Shown: in pieces, positions 32,874 to 42,461 of the stretch
Layout of the letters: each line of letters starts with the position of its first letter
How positions within the stretch are numbered: the stretch's first letter is position 1
DNA from: Sphingomonas hankookensis
Lineage (GTDB): Bacteria; Pseudomonadota; Alphaproteobacteria; Sphingomonadales; Sphingomonadaceae
Direction of reading: 5' to 3'
DNA: 64,000 nt
NCBI RefSeq assembly: GCF_022664465.1
Contig: NZ_JAKREV010000003.1
Coordinates: 310,001-374,000 of the forward strand
Made by a program: the position numbers and the translations under genes
Notes under the pieces: model-generated
Told to the model about the DNA's origin: nothing
Seen by the model: the letters and a program-made list of their open reading frames with translations, nothing else
Database searches by the model: none

Positions 32874-32912
32874 AAAAAAGGGGCGGCACCCGACCGGATG
32901 CCGCCCCTTTTC
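32874..32912 (-). terminator. Rho-independent terminator of rne
   Basis: On the minus strand AAAAGGGGCGGCATCCGG and the matching GTGCCGCCCC form a long stem followed by TTTTTTGTC. It begins about 20 nt after the RNase E stop. Confidence 0.85.
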
Positions 32913-32931
32913 TGTTGCTACTTTCCGGTGA

Positions 32932-35640
32932 TCAGTTGCCGAAGGTGCGCTGCCACCAGCCGCGGCGCGGCGAGGGGTTTTCGCCATCGGCGGCTTCGTC
33001 AGCGCCCGCTTCGGCCGGTTCGGCGGCGGCGGGGTCGACCGCTGCCGGTTGCTCAGCGGGTGCTTCTTCGACCGGAGCCGCTTCCGCTGCCTTGCGCCGC
33101 GGCGCACGACGCTTCTTGGGCGCAGGCTCGGCCTCGGCTTCGACCGGAGCCGGTTCGGCCACGACCGGCGCTTCGACCGCGGCTTCGGTGTCGGCCTTGC
33201 GACGGCGCGTGCGCTTCGGCTTGGGCGCTTCGGCGGCCGGTTCGGCTTCGACCTTCGGTGTTTCGACCGGTTCCGGCGTCACGATCGGCGCGGCATCGCC
33301 GGCCTCGACCGTCACCGGTTCGGCAGGCGTCGAGTCGGTCGATTCGACCTTGGCACGCGCGCTGGGGCGGCGACGGGTGCGCTTGGGGGCCGGGGTCGGT
33401 TCCGCCTCGACGACCGGTTCGGCATCGACCGGCGTTTCGACCGCAGCCTCGGCCACCGCATCGTCATCGGCAGGCAGGTCGGCAACGGCGCCGGCGCCAT
33501 CGGCGGCGTCGAACGCGCCTTCACCGCGGCGTCCACCGCGCCGGCCACGACGGCGGCGCTTGCGCTTGTTGCCTTCGTCGCCCTGCTCGGCCTCGACCGG
33601 GGTGTCGTTCGCCGCATCGCCATCGGCATCCTCGGCGGTGTCGTCGTCTTCGCCCTCGTCGGCGTCTTCGGCTTCGCCGGTTTCGGCTTCGTCCTGACCG
33701 TCTTCGTCACGGTTGCGACCGCGACGGCCACGGCGGCGGCGGCGGCGCTTGCCGCGACCTTCGCCATCGTCGTCGCTGCGTGCCGGACGCGCGGTTTCCT
33801 CGGCGGCCTCTTCCTCGACGTCGTCCTCGATCTCGTCCTCGACATCGTCATAGGCGTCGTCTTCGTCGTCGATGACGACCAGCGGCTCGATCTTGGGCGG
33901 ATGCGCGGGCGGCGGGCCGGAAGCCTCGACCGCCATGCGCGCGCCCTCGATCTCGGCATCGGGCACGATCTCGACGGTCACGCCATAGCGGTCCTCGACC
34001 TCGGCGATGTCGGCGCGCTTCTTGTTGAGGACGTAGAAGGCCGCCTCCTGGCTGGCGCGCAGCACGATCAGCGACCCGCGACCGCGCGCGGCCTCGTCTT
34101 CGATCAGGCGCAGCGCCGACAGGCCCGCCGACGATGCCGTACGGACGAGGCCGGTGCCCTCGCAATGCGGGCACTGGCGAGTCGAAGCCTCGAGCACGCC
34201 GGTGCGCAGCCGCTGGCGGCTCATTTCCATCAGGCCGAAGGCGGAGATGCGACCGACCTGGATGCGGGCGCGATCGTTCTTCAGTGCCTCCTTCATCGCC
34301 TTCTCGACCTTACGGACGTTCGATCCGTGGTCCATGTCGATGAAGTCGATGACGACGAGGCCGGCCATGTCGCGCAGCCGCAGCTGGCGCGCGATTTCCT
34401 GCGCTGCCTCCAGGTTGGTCGCGGTCGCGGTCTGTTCGATATTGTGTTCGCGGGTCGACCGGCCGGAGTTGATGTCGATCGACACCAAGGCTTCGGTCGG
34501 GTTGATGACCAGATAGCCGCCCGATTTCAGCTGCACGACCGGATTGTACATCGCGGCCAGCTGATCCTCGACATGCGCGCGCTGGAACAGTGGTACGGCG
34601 TCGGCATATTGCTTCACCCGCCGGGCATGCGCCGGCATCAGCAGCCGCATATAGTCCTTGGCGTGACGGAAGCCGCCTTCGCCCTCGACGATCACCTCGT
34701 CGATGTCCTTGTTGTAGATGTCGCGGATCGCGCGCTTGATCAGGTCGCTGTCGCCATAGACGAGCGCGGGCGCGGACGAGGTCAGCGTCTGGTCGCGAAT
34801 GCCGTCCCACAGCCGGGCGAGATAGTCGAAGTCGCGCTTGATCTCCTGGCGGCTGCGCTGAAGCCCCGCGGTGCGGACGATGCAGCCCATCGACGCCGGC
34901 AGCGTCAGTTCGGCCATGATCGACTTCAACCGCTTGCGATCGGCGGCCGAGCTGATCTTGCGCGAGATGCCGCCGCCATGCGCGGTGTTGGGCATCAGCA
35001 CGCAGTAACGGCCGGCGAGCGACAGATAGGTGGTCAGCGCTGCACCCTTGTTGCCGCGCTCTTCCTTCACGACCTGCACCAGCAGCACCTGCCGACGGCG
35101 GATGACGTCCTGAATCTTGTAGCGGCGACGCAGGTTCAGCCGGCGCTGGCGCAGCGCTTCGACCGCGGCATCATCGCCGCCGCCCTTGCGCGCCGGGCGG
35201 GCCGGGGCTTCGCCGTCCTCGTCGTCGTGATGGTCGTCGTCATCCTCGTCGCGCTCGACGATTTCGACGCCGCCTTCATGCTCGTCGTCGTGATCGTCGT
35301 AATCGACGTCGTCGTCATGGTCACCGGCACGCAGCGCGGCTTCCTCGGCGGCGTGTGCGGCTTCTTCGGCCAGCAACGCGTCGCGGTCTTCCTTCGGAAT
35401 CTGGTAATAATCGGGGTGAATTTCGGAAAAGGCGAGGAAGCCGTGGCGGTTGCCGCCGTAATCGACGAACGCCGCCTGCAACGACGGTTCGACCCGCGTC
35501 ACCTTGGCAAGATAGATATTCCCCTTGAGCTGCTTGCGCTCGGCCGATTCGAAATCGAATTCCTCGATCCGGTTACCCTTGACGACGGCGACCCGGGTTT
35601 CCTCCCGGTGGCGTGCGTCGATCAACATCCGCGTGGTCAT
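32932..35640 (-). CDS. rne: Ribonuclease E
   Basis: A 902-aa RNase E/G. The S1 domain (about residues 35-215) is split by an acidic Asp/His/Glu-rich insertion (about 88-160) as in many alphaproteobacterial enzymes. The catalytic Asp residues lie in LVSIDINSGRS and VVIDFIDMDHGSN, and the Zn-link is CPHCEGTG. The C-terminal 330 residues are disordered, with Arg-rich patches (KRRRRRRGRRGR, RTRRRKA) alternating with acidic and Ala/Pro/Glu-rich blocks, suited to RNA and degradosome-partner binding. It processes rRNA and tRNA and starts mRNA decay. Many RNase E genes autoregulate through a long 5' leader. The 5' gap here is about 490 bp. Confidence 0.97.
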   Translation of the reverse strand: MTTRMLIDARHREETRVAVVKGNRIEEFDFESAERKQLKGNIYLAKVTRVEPSLQAAFVDYGGNRHGFLAFSEIHPDYYQIPKEDRDALLAEEAAHAAEEAALRAGDHDDDVDYDDHDDEHEGGVEIVERDEDDDDHHDDEDGEAPARPARKGGGDDAAVEALRQRRLNLRRRYKIQDVIRRRQVLLVQVVKEERGNKGAALTTYLSLAGRYCVLMPNTAHGGGISRKISSAADRKRLKSIMAELTLPASMGCIVRTAGLQRSRQEIKRDFDYLARLWDGIRDQTLTSSAPALVYGDSDLIKRAIRDIYNKDIDEVIVEGEGGFRHAKDYMRLLMPAHARRVKQYADAVPLFQRAHVEDQLAAMYNPVVQLKSGGYLVINPTEALVSIDINSGRSTREHNIEQTATATNLEAAQEIARQLRLRDMAGLVVIDFIDMDHGSNVRKVEKAMKEALKNDRARIQVGRISAFGLMEMSRQRLRTGVLEASTRQCPHCEGTGLVRTASSAGLSALRLIEDEAARGRGSLIVLRASQEAAFYVLNKKRADIAEVEDRYGVTVEIVPDAEIEGARMAVEASGPPPAHPPKIEPLVVIDDEDDAYDDVEDEIEDDVEEEAAEETARPARSDDDGEGRGKRRRRRRGRRGRNRDEDGQDEAETGEAEDADEGEDDDTAEDADGDAANDTPVEAEQGDEGNKRKRRRRGRRGGRRGEGAFDAADGAGAVADLPADDDAVAEAAVETPVDAEPVVEAEPTPAPKRTRRRPSARAKVESTDSTPAEPVTVEAGDAAPIVTPEPVETPKVEAEPAAEAPKPKRTRRRKADTEAAVEAPVVAEPAPVEAEAEPAPKKRRAPRRKAAEAAPVEEAPAEQPAAVDPAAAEPAEAGADEAADGENPSPRRGWWQRTFGN

Positions 35641-36132
35641 GATAGTGTCTCCGGGCGCGCGGGACGGCCGTGCCAGTCGGCGCGCCTAAACGCGCGGCGG
35701 GGATCATGCCCGGTGCCTGCGCGCGATTGCTGGGATATGCGTCTGCTGGCATGGGCAGTCCGGAAAGCTCCGGACGGACAATCGTCGTCCCGACGCCGGC
35801 CGCGATAGCGGCGCAGGCGGTACGGGACGGAACTTGCCACATGCAAACATCAACCTGATTAGACCCCCGGGGCGGGTACGCTTTGGGGGTGTCGCATCGG
35901 TTTCCCCGAACCAGGTTCGGGACCGACGTAACCGGGGGCGTAGCACCCGGCATCGCCAACGGCAACAGCCGTAGCGGGTTCATTACGCTACCGAAGCAAA
36001 CAAGAATAAATGGTTAAAGCCGGATTCAGCGTGCTGGTTCACCGTGGGTTGAACCGGTCGGGCGTAGCAAAATGCCTCCGAACAAACGAAAAGCGGGCTG
36101 CTCTTCCCATGGATTCGCGCTGGACCGAAACG
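35641..36132. other. Long divergent control region between rne and the amidase gene
   Basis: About 490 bp without a convincing gene. It contains the hairpin CCCGAAC-CAG-GTTCGGG (35905-35921). The rne promoter and 5' leader must lie here. RNase E autoregulation through its leader is known in E. coli, and any such structure here would be an independent finding. Small frames in it lack coding character. Confidence 0.5.
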
Positions 36133-37386
36133 ATGATTGGACGGCATAGCGCGCCGATGGGCGCGTGGATGGCCTTTCTGTCGATCTGGTTCGGCCTGCC
36201 TGTCGCGGCGCAGAGCGTCGACACGGTCGACGTCGCCCGGGACCGCATCACCATCCGCCTCGACGCGCCCGCTGCCGGTGCCGCCAGCTTCGCGCTGGGC
36301 AGTCCCGACCGGCTGGTCGTCGACCTCGACGGCGTGGGGCCGGGCGGGCGCAGCGAAGCGGGCGGCGCGGTACGGGCGGTGCGACAGGGCCCGCGCACCG
36401 GCGGCGGCCGCATCGTGTTCGACCTGACCGAACCGGCGGTTGTCACCGACGGGCGGTTTTCCGACGACGGCCGGCGGCTGACGCTGACGCTGCGCGGCGT
36501 CGCGCCCGATCGCTTCGCGCGGGCGACCACCGCGGGGCGGATGCGGTTCCAGCCGCAACTGGCGATGGCGACGGTCGTGCCGGCATGGTCGTCGGCGGCG
36601 ATGATCGTCGACCGTCGCCAGCGTGCCACCGCTTCGGTCCCCGTGCCCCGCAGCCGTCGTGGCCAGCGGCTTCCCTGGATCGAGGGCGATGCCGACCGGC
36701 CGTTGGTGGTGATCGATGCCGGCCATGGCGGGCACGATCCCGGCGCGATCTCTCCGCATGGCGGCATGCAGGAAAAGGACCTGACGCTGAAGACCGCCCG
36801 CGCGATCCGCGATTCGCTGCTGGCGAGCGGGCGGGTAAGGGTGGCGCTGACCCGCGACCGCGACGAGTTCCTCGTGCTGCAGGAACGCTATGCGATCGCG
36901 CGGCGGCTGGGGGCCAGCCTGTTCATCTCGATCCATTGCGACAGCGCCGAGAACCCCGACGCGACCGGTGCGAGCATCTATACCCTGTCAGAGGTCGCGT
37001 CCGACCGCGAGGCCGCCCGGCTGGCGGCACGCGAGAACAAGGCCGATATCCTCGCTGGGGTGGATCTCGGCCGGCAAAGCGCCGACATTTCGTCGATCCT
37101 GATCGACCTGACCCAGCGCGAGACGATGAACGCCTCGGCCGGGTTCGCCCGCCTGCTGGGACGCGAGGCGACCGGGGTCATCCCGCTGAAGCCGAACTAT
37201 CACCGCATGGCGTCACTGATGGTGCTGAAGGCGCCCGACCTGCCCTCGATCCTGTTCGAAACCGGCTATCTGTCGAACGAGGCGGACGCGCAGCGGCTGG
37301 ACTCCGCCGAAGGCCGCCGCGCGATTGCGAAAAGCGTGGAGCGTGCCGTCGAAGTGTATTTCGCCCGGCGGCTGGCGGCGCGCTGA
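36133..37386 (+). CDS. N-acetylmuramoyl-L-alanine amidase (AmiC/AmiA type)
   Basis: An exported hydrolase of about 417 aa. Signal peptide MIGRHSAPMGAWMAFLSIWF with cleavage after VAA-Q. An N-terminal AMIN-like beta domain (about 30-150, for septal targeting) is followed by the Amidase_3 zinc domain: VVIDAGHGGHDPGA (His ligand), the Glu in GGMQEKDLTL, FISIHCDSA (second His) and the catalytic Glu in LFETGYLSN. It cleaves the peptide from MurNAc to separate daughter cells. The start is uncertain: in-frame ATGs at 36010, 36109, 36133 and 36157 exist. I chose the one that best begins a signal peptide. Confidence 0.88.
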   Translation: MIGRHSAPMGAWMAFLSIWFGLPVAAQSVDTVDVARDRITIRLDAPAAGAASFALGSPDRLVVDLDGVGPGGRSEAGGAVRAVRQGPRTGGGRIVFDLTEPAVVTDGRFSDDGRRLTLTLRGVAPDRFARATTAGRMRFQPQLAMATVVPAWSSAAMIVDRRQRATASVPVPRSRRGQRLPWIEGDADRPLVVIDAGHGGHDPGAISPHGGMQEKDLTLKTARAIRDSLLASGRVRVALTRDRDEFLVLQERYAIARRLGASLFISIHCDSAENPDATGASIYTLSEVASDREAARLAARENKADILAGVDLGRQSADISSILIDLTQRETMNASAGFARLLGREATGVIPLKPNYHRMASLMVLKAPDLPSILFETGYLSNEADAQRLDSAEGRRAIAKSVERAVEVYFARRLAAR

Positions 37387-37408
37387 CGGGTTTCGCGAAC
37401 GGTCCGTT

Positions 37409-38083
37409 CTAAATCGCGGTCAGCGGTCCACTTGCGACGACCGGCCCTGTCGGTGTCGCCTTCGGCGACCCGCCCGGCGGCTCGATCGAAATGGCGAGCA
37501 CCAGCCCCGGCTGCAACGCCGCTCGCTCCGTCGGCGGCAGCGCGAGGCGCGTCGTCCCGCTGCCCGACAACAGCCCGAGGGAACGCGGCACGCCATCGCG
37601 GATGACCCAAAGCTGCGCCGCCTTGCCGGCGGGTGCAATGCCGGTGGCGACCACGCGGACCTGTCCCGCGCCGCCGTCGACGACCGCGCTGATCGGCGTT
37701 CCCGTCCCGTCGGATGGTTGGAGCGCGGCGAGCAGCGTTACCGTCGTCGCTCGATCGATCGGCGGCGGCAACACGGTTTCGGCCGGCCGCAGGACCATCA
37801 CCAGGACAGCCGCAGCAGCAGCGGCGAGCGCGCTCGAGACGACCAATCGAAGGCCACCGCGCGTCTTCGGTGCCGTCGGCACGCCGATGTCGTCGATCAG
37901 ACCCGCCGGTGCGGCAACGGGACGATATTCGACCAGCAAGTCGGCGAAACGCACGCGCCACCATTCGACCGCCCGCGCGAAGTCGGGATCGGATAGCGTC
38001 CGACGCAGGGCCTGTGCCCGTTCGTCCCCTTCGAGAAGGCCGAGGGCCAGTTCGCCGGCCAGCGCATCATCCTCAGCCGTCAC
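37409..38083 (-). CDS. Anti-sigma factor, RskA-like
   Basis: A 224-aa single-pass membrane protein. The N-terminal cytoplasmic part (1-75) has LAGELALGLLEGDERAQALRR and DPDFARAVEWWRVRFADLL, the helical anti-sigma domain without a zinc motif. A membrane segment follows (about 78-100), then a periplasmic RskA domain containing AALQPSDGTG and AAQLWVIRDGVPRSLGLL. It would hold the co-encoded sigma factor at the membrane until regulated proteolysis. It overlaps the sigma gene by 11 bp. Confidence 0.9.
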   Translation of the reverse strand: MTAEDDALAGELALGLLEGDERAQALRRTLSDPDFARAVEWWRVRFADLLVEYRPVAAPAGLIDDIGVPTAPKTRGGLRLVVSSALAAAAAAVLVMVLRPAETVLPPPIDRATTVTLLAALQPSDGTGTPISAVVDGGAGQVRVVATGIAPAGKAAQLWVIRDGVPRSLGLLSGSGTTRLALPPTERAALQPGLVLAISIEPPGGSPKATPTGPVVASGPLTAI

Positions 38084-38645
38084 CGACGCATCCCCGCAAA
38101 TTCAGCAGGCCGCGACGTGCCCAGCTGCGCACGGTCGGTTCAGGCACGCCGTTGTCCTCGGCCAGCTGGGCATAGGTCAGTCCGCCGAAAAAGGCCGTGC
38201 GCAAGGTATCCCGCTGCCGGGGGTCCAGCGCATCGAGGCAGTCGTACAGACGCTGCGCCTCTTCGGTGCGTTCGAGCATGGCCAGCTGGTCCGGCGTGTC
38301 GTCGGCAATGTCGTCGGCGTCTTCGATCGGCCGCGTCATCCGTTTGCCGTAACCGCGCACCCAATCGATCGACCGGTTGCGGGCGATGGTGCCCAGCCAC
38401 GACATCGGATGGGCGGCGGTCGGAACGAAGCTGCCGGCGCGCGTCCAGATCAGGTGATATACTTCGTGCAGGACATCTTCGGCTGCGCTTCGCTCCTCGC
38501 AAATCCGCATGCAGATGCCGAATAGCGAGGATGCGGTGAGTTCGTACAACGTCCCCAACGCCGCCCGATCCGCCGTTCCGACACGCTGCAGCAGCTCGCA
38601 AATCGCGACGCGCGCTGCATAAGGGTCGGCCGGGTGGTCCTTCAC
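38073..38645 (-). CDS. ECF-type RNA polymerase sigma factor (SigK-like)
   Basis: A 190-aa sigma-70 family protein. Region 2 spans about residues 25-95 with GTLYELTASSLFGICMRICEERSAAEDVLHEVYHLIW and AHPMSWLGTIARNRSIDWVRG. Region 4 near the C-terminus has ALDPRQRDTLRTAFFGGLTYAQLAEDNGVPEPTVRSWARRGL. The sigma/RskA pairing places it in the SigK-type ECF group, often answering oxidative or envelope stress. The amidase and phosphatase neighbours are not clearly regulon members. The promoter region 38646-38789 has no gene. Confidence 0.93.
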   Translation of the reverse strand: MKDHPADPYAARVAICELLQRVGTADRAALGTLYELTASSLFGICMRICEERSAAEDVLHEVYHLIWTRAGSFVPTAAHPMSWLGTIARNRSIDWVRGYGKRMTRPIEDADDIADDTPDQLAMLERTEEAQRLYDCLDALDPRQRDTLRTAFFGGLTYAQLAEDNGVPEPTVRSWARRGLLNLRGCVGDG

Positions 38646-38789
38646 GATTGAGGACGTAGCCTAGCGGTCTGTGCCGCGCAACGAAATGGACCCGGATGTC
38701 GTACAGGGTCGATGCATCGCCCGACTCCGCTGACGGACAAGGAGGTCGGCATCGCCCGGCGCGTCAACCGCAGGGGAGCGAATCCGACC

Positions 38790-39323
38790 CTAATCGTGCC
38801 CCGGCCCGAGCGACGGATCGAGATCGCGCGGGCGGACGAAGGTCGTCAGGTGCCCGCACCCGTCGCACGCCCCCGCCCAATCGCCATCAAGTTCGAGCAC
38901 CGCGACGCTGGCGGTCGGAAACTTCTCCTCCACCGCGCCGCGCAGCGGATTGCTCTCGGCCGACAGCAGCAGCACGAGGTCTTCGAGCCCCGGATTATGC
39001 CCGACCAGCAGCGCGCGCTCGACACCGGTGGGCAGTTTGCGGATCGCGTCGAGCAATGTTCCGGCGGAGGCGAGGTAGAGCGTACGGTCGTGCCGTGCAT
39101 CTGGCAGCGTGCCGTAGCCGCGGCGGAAATGATCGAGCGTTTGGACGACGCGCCTCGCCGAACTGGCCGCCAGATGATCGAACTTCAGCCCCAGCTGCCG
39201 GACCTGCGCACCCATTGCGGTCGCAGCGCGCGCCCCCTTTGCGTTCAACGGGCGGTCATGGTCACTGAGCGCCGGATCGTCCCAGCCCGACTTGGCATGG
39301 CGCAGCAGCGTCAGCGTCTTCAT
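38790..39323 (-). CDS. SixA-like histidine phosphatase
   Basis: A 177-aa protein of the histidine phosphatase superfamily. The catalytic LLRHAKSGW (residues 6-14) has the RHG-like motif with Lys in place of Gly, as in SixA. LVGHNPGLEDLVLLL provides the second His. SixA-type enzymes dephosphorylate phosphohistidine on phosphotransfer proteins. In alphaproteobacteria the target is often unknown. Its start overlaps the helicase stop (ATGA). Confidence 0.9.
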   Translation of the reverse strand: MKTLTLLRHAKSGWDDPALSDHDRPLNAKGARAATAMGAQVRQLGLKFDHLAASSARRVVQTLDHFRRGYGTLPDARHDRTLYLASAGTLLDAIRKLPTGVERALLVGHNPGLEDLVLLLSAESNPLRGAVEEKFPTASVAVLELDGDWAGACDGCGHLTTFVRPRDLDPSLGPGHD

Positions 39324-42022
39324 ACGGGCGGCTCCATCGGCAGGGCCTGCGCCCCATGCCCGACTTCGGTGCCCAAGGAAAGGGCGCGCGCGACCGCTTC
39401 GTCCAGCGTGCAGCGCGTGACCGGCGTCCCTTCCGGAAACGCGCCGAGCAGCCGCGACGGCATCGCGGCCGACAACAGCACGAACAGTCCGCGATCGTCG
39501 GCCCGGCGGATCAGCCGCCCGAACGCCTGTGCCAGCCGTGCGCGCACCATCCGGTCGTCATAGGCGCTGCCCCCGCCCGCCAACCGCCGCGCGGCGTGAA
39601 GGACGCCGGGCTTCACCCACGGCACCCCCTCCATCACCACCATCCGCAGCGAATGGCCGGGCACGTCGACCCCGTCGCGCAGCGCATCGGTGCCGATCAG
39701 CGAGGCGCGGGGATCGTCGCGAAAGATATCCACCAGCGTGCCGGTATCGATCGGATCGACATGCTGGGCATAGAGGGGCAGTCCGTCGCGCGCCAGGCGG
39801 TCGGCGATCCGCGCATGCACCCCGCGCAGCCGCCGGATCGCGGTGAACAGCCCCAGCGTGCCGCCGCCCGCGGCGACGATCAGCCGGCCATAGGCGTTGG
39901 CAAGCGCGGGCAGGTCGCCGCGCTTCACATCGGTGACGATCAGTACCTCGGCCTGGTTCGCATAGGCGAACGGGCTCGGCGCCTCGAAATGGCTCGGCGG
40001 GCGCATCAGGTGCGGCGCGCCAACGCGGGCATCGGCCACGTCCCAGTCGCCGCCCGCACGTAGTGTCGCCGACGTCACCAATACGCCATGCGCGGGCTTC
40101 AGCACCGTTTCGGCGAACGGGCGGGTGGGGTCGAGCCAGTGGCGGTGCAGCCCCATGTCGTATTCGCGCCCCTCGACCCGGTCGACCGTCATCCAGTCGA
40201 CGAAATCGGGATCGACCGGCCCGCCGATCCGCGCGAGCAGCCGGCCCCATGCCGCTACCGTCTCCGCCCGCCAGCCGAGCGAGGCGATCGCCCCCTCGAT
40301 CCGGGCGCGTGCGGGACCGTCCATCCAGTCCGGCCCTTCGGTAAGCACCGCCTCCAGCCGCTTGCCCAGCGCAATGAGGGGACGCAGCAGCGCGTCCAAT
40401 GCCTGCGCGGCGGGGCCGGCGGCGTCGATCAGCTCGGGGGGCGGTTCGCTGAGTTCGGTTTCCAGCCCGTATCCCGCTTCGCCATCCTTGGCGCGGGCGA
40501 ACACCGCGCCACGCACGCAGGCGAGCAGTTCCTCGACCGGACCGAACGGATTGCCCTCCTGTATCCGCGCCAGCCAGCCATCGGCGGGCAGCAGCCGCGC
40601 GGCGTCGACCGCCGCCGCCATCGCCTCGCCCCCCGCAGCGTCATAGCTGGCGACATCGGACAGCCGTGCCGCGAGTCCCCGCCGTCGCCCGCGCCCGCCG
40701 CCTTCGGGACCGAGGACCCAGCGGCGGATCTCGATCGCCTCCATGCCGGTCAGCGCGGCGGAGAACATCGCGTCGGCTGCCTCGAACAGGTGATGGCCTT
40801 CGTCGAAGACATAGCGGGTCGGCCGCGTCCCCGTCTCGCGTCCACGCGCCGCGTTGACCATCACCAGCGCATGGTTGGCGATGACGATATCGGCCTGTGC
40901 CGACGCCCGTGCTGCGCGCTCGATGAAGCATTTCCGGTAATGCGGGCAGCCGGCATAGATGCATTCGCCGCGCCGGTCGGTCAGCGCGGTCGATCCGTTG
41001 CGGCGGAACAGCGTCGGCAGCCAACCGGGTAGATCGCCGCCGATCATGTCGCCATCGGCGCTATACGCCGCCCAGCGCGCGACGAGATGCGCCAGCACTG
41101 CCGCCCGCCCCTGAAACCCGCCTTGCAGCGCGTCCTCGAGGTTCAGCAGGCACAGGTAATTCTCACGCCCCTTGCGCGTCACCACCTTTTCGCGGCGTTC
41201 GGCGGCATCGGGGAAGACGCGGACGCTTTCCTGCGCCAGCTGGCGTTGCAGCGCCTTGGTAAAGGTCGACACCCACACCGCGCCATCGGCGGCCTGCGAC
41301 CACAGCGAGGTGGGGGCGAGATAGCCGAGCGTCTTGCCGATCCCGGTCCCCGCCTCCGCCAGCACCATGTTCGGCGTGTCGCGCGCCGCGCGGGGAGCGA
41401 ACGCCTGCGTCGCGGCGGCGGCGAAGGCGCGTTGTCCCGGCCGGGCCTCCGCCGCGCTGCCGGTCAGGTCGGCCAGCCGTTCGGCGACCGCATCGGGTGC
41501 TAGCGTGACGGTGCGCGGGTTGGCGCGGGGCGGCGCCTCTTCCCATTCGGGCAGCTTGCTGAACAGCCAGCGTTCGGCGGTATCGGGCTTGGGCAGCACC
41601 TGCCCCAATGCTGGCGCCCATGGCCAGCGCAGGCGGAACAGCGATTGCGCTGCGGTCCATGCCCCCTCCTGTTCGGGCCATGGCGCCGACGTGGTCGCGA
41701 TCAGCGCTTCCGCCGCCCGGCGCAGCAACCCGGCCACCGCCGCTTCGTCGGTCGGTAGCGGCAGGCCGAGCGCCTGCGCCAGCCCCTTGGGCGTCGGCAC
41801 CGCAAAACGTGCCGGATGAACGAAGGCGAACAATTCGAGCAGGTCGAGCCCCGATAGCTCGGCATAACCCAGCCGCTGCCCGATCAGCGCCGCGTTGAGG
41901 ACGATCGTCGGGGTGTCCGCGACCAGCGCGATCGCCTCCCCCCGGCTGACTTCGCGTGTGCCGTCACCGGTCGCGATCCAGACGCCGGAATGACTGGCGT
42001 GGAGGGCGGGATAGGGGAGCAT
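39320..42022 (-). CDS. DinG/XPD-type ATP-dependent DNA helicase
   Basis: A 900-aa superfamily 2 helicase. Walker A is EAGTGIGKT (about residues 224-232), the DEAH-type box reads FDEGHHL, and four Cys for an XPD-like iron-sulfur cluster are visible (one in ENYLCLL, three in CIYAGCPHYRKC). The C-terminal half has motifs SATLR, GTDALRDGVDVPG and QAFGRLIRR. An N-terminal 200 residues are specific to this lineage. DinG-type enzymes unwind 5'-3' and resolve R-loops or G-quadruplexes. Function here is inferred. Confidence 0.92.
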   Translation of the reverse strand: MLPYPALHASHSGVWIATGDGTREVSRGEAIALVADTPTIVLNAALIGQRLGYAELSGLDLLELFAFVHPARFAVPTPKGLAQALGLPLPTDEAAVAGLLRRAAEALIATTSAPWPEQEGAWTAAQSLFRLRWPWAPALGQVLPKPDTAERWLFSKLPEWEEAPPRANPRTVTLAPDAVAERLADLTGSAAEARPGQRAFAAAATQAFAPRAARDTPNMVLAEAGTGIGKTLGYLAPTSLWSQAADGAVWVSTFTKALQRQLAQESVRVFPDAAERREKVVTRKGRENYLCLLNLEDALQGGFQGRAAVLAHLVARWAAYSADGDMIGGDLPGWLPTLFRRNGSTALTDRRGECIYAGCPHYRKCFIERAARASAQADIVIANHALVMVNAARGRETGTRPTRYVFDEGHHLFEAADAMFSAALTGMEAIEIRRWVLGPEGGGRGRRRGLAARLSDVASYDAAGGEAMAAAVDAARLLPADGWLARIQEGNPFGPVEELLACVRGAVFARAKDGEAGYGLETELSEPPPELIDAAGPAAQALDALLRPLIALGKRLEAVLTEGPDWMDGPARARIEGAIASLGWRAETVAAWGRLLARIGGPVDPDFVDWMTVDRVEGREYDMGLHRHWLDPTRPFAETVLKPAHGVLVTSATLRAGGDWDVADARVGAPHLMRPPSHFEAPSPFAYANQAEVLIVTDVKRGDLPALANAYGRLIVAAGGGTLGLFTAIRRLRGVHARIADRLARDGLPLYAQHVDPIDTGTLVDIFRDDPRASLIGTDALRDGVDVPGHSLRMVVMEGVPWVKPGVLHAARRLAGGGSAYDDRMVRARLAQAFGRLIRRADDRGLFVLLSAAMPSRLLGAFPEGTPVTRCTLDEAVARALSLGTEVGHGAQALPMEPPV

Positions 42023-42093
42023 GGCGCAGCCTTAGCGCGGCAGACCCGGGAACGGAAGCGGAACGCTTAAAATTCTCCCCGTGCCGGGGGGAT

Positions 42094-42381
42094 TTAGTCG
42101 ATTTTCGCCCGCTGCCGTTCCGCCCAGTCCTTACCCTCGTCACCACCCCAAAGCAGCCACGCGATATACCCCGCCGACGGGTCGTTATCGTCGCCCCAGC
42201 TATGCGCCTTGGTATCCTTATCGATCTTGTGCCGTGCGAAATAGCTGTGCATCGACTTCACGTCGGCATCCGAAATCGCCCCGCCCCCGGTGATCTGTTT
42301 CGCTCGGTTGACCCCGACTTCGGTCCCGCCGCGATCGAATTTCTCGCGCAGCGTCAGGCCCCTTTCGGCATTCGCCGCCAT
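42094..42381 (-). CDS. Small stand-alone protein with a phage-associated domain
   Basis: A 95-aa protein. FDRGGTEVGVNRAKQITGGG, then MHSYFARHKIDKD and PSAGYIAWLLWGGDEGKDW resemble a domain often found fused to or beside phage head-maturation proteases, where the same GGT.VG..RA, SYFARH and PSAG.IAW.LWGGD motifs occur. Here the domain is alone and no other phage gene is near. GAAGAAG precedes the ATG. It may be a domesticated nucleic-acid or capsid-related module. Function unknown. Confidence 0.8.
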   Translation of the reverse strand: MAANAERGLTLREKFDRGGTEVGVNRAKQITGGGAISDADVKSMHSYFARHKIDKDTKAHSWGDDNDPSAGYIAWLLWGGDEGKDWAERQRAKID

Positions 42382-42461
42382 CTTCTTCGTCGGTGTATGT
42401 TCGTCGGCCGTCGGCTATCCTCTCTGGACAGCCCAACTGCTTCAGATGCTTGCCCGTTCCA

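Noticed and set aside
33049..35808. A 919-codon open frame on the plus strand across the RNase E gene
   Set aside because: Antisense to rne. The translation is low-complexity and has no domain, and long antisense frames are expected at this GC content.
35670..35858. Small frame in the rne upstream region
   Set aside because: No ribosome site, no signal or domain, and composition unlike real small proteins here.
42094..42381. Prophage remnant
   Set aside because: Only one phage-like domain is present and flanking genes are housekeeping. There is no integrase, att-like repeat or tRNA nearby.
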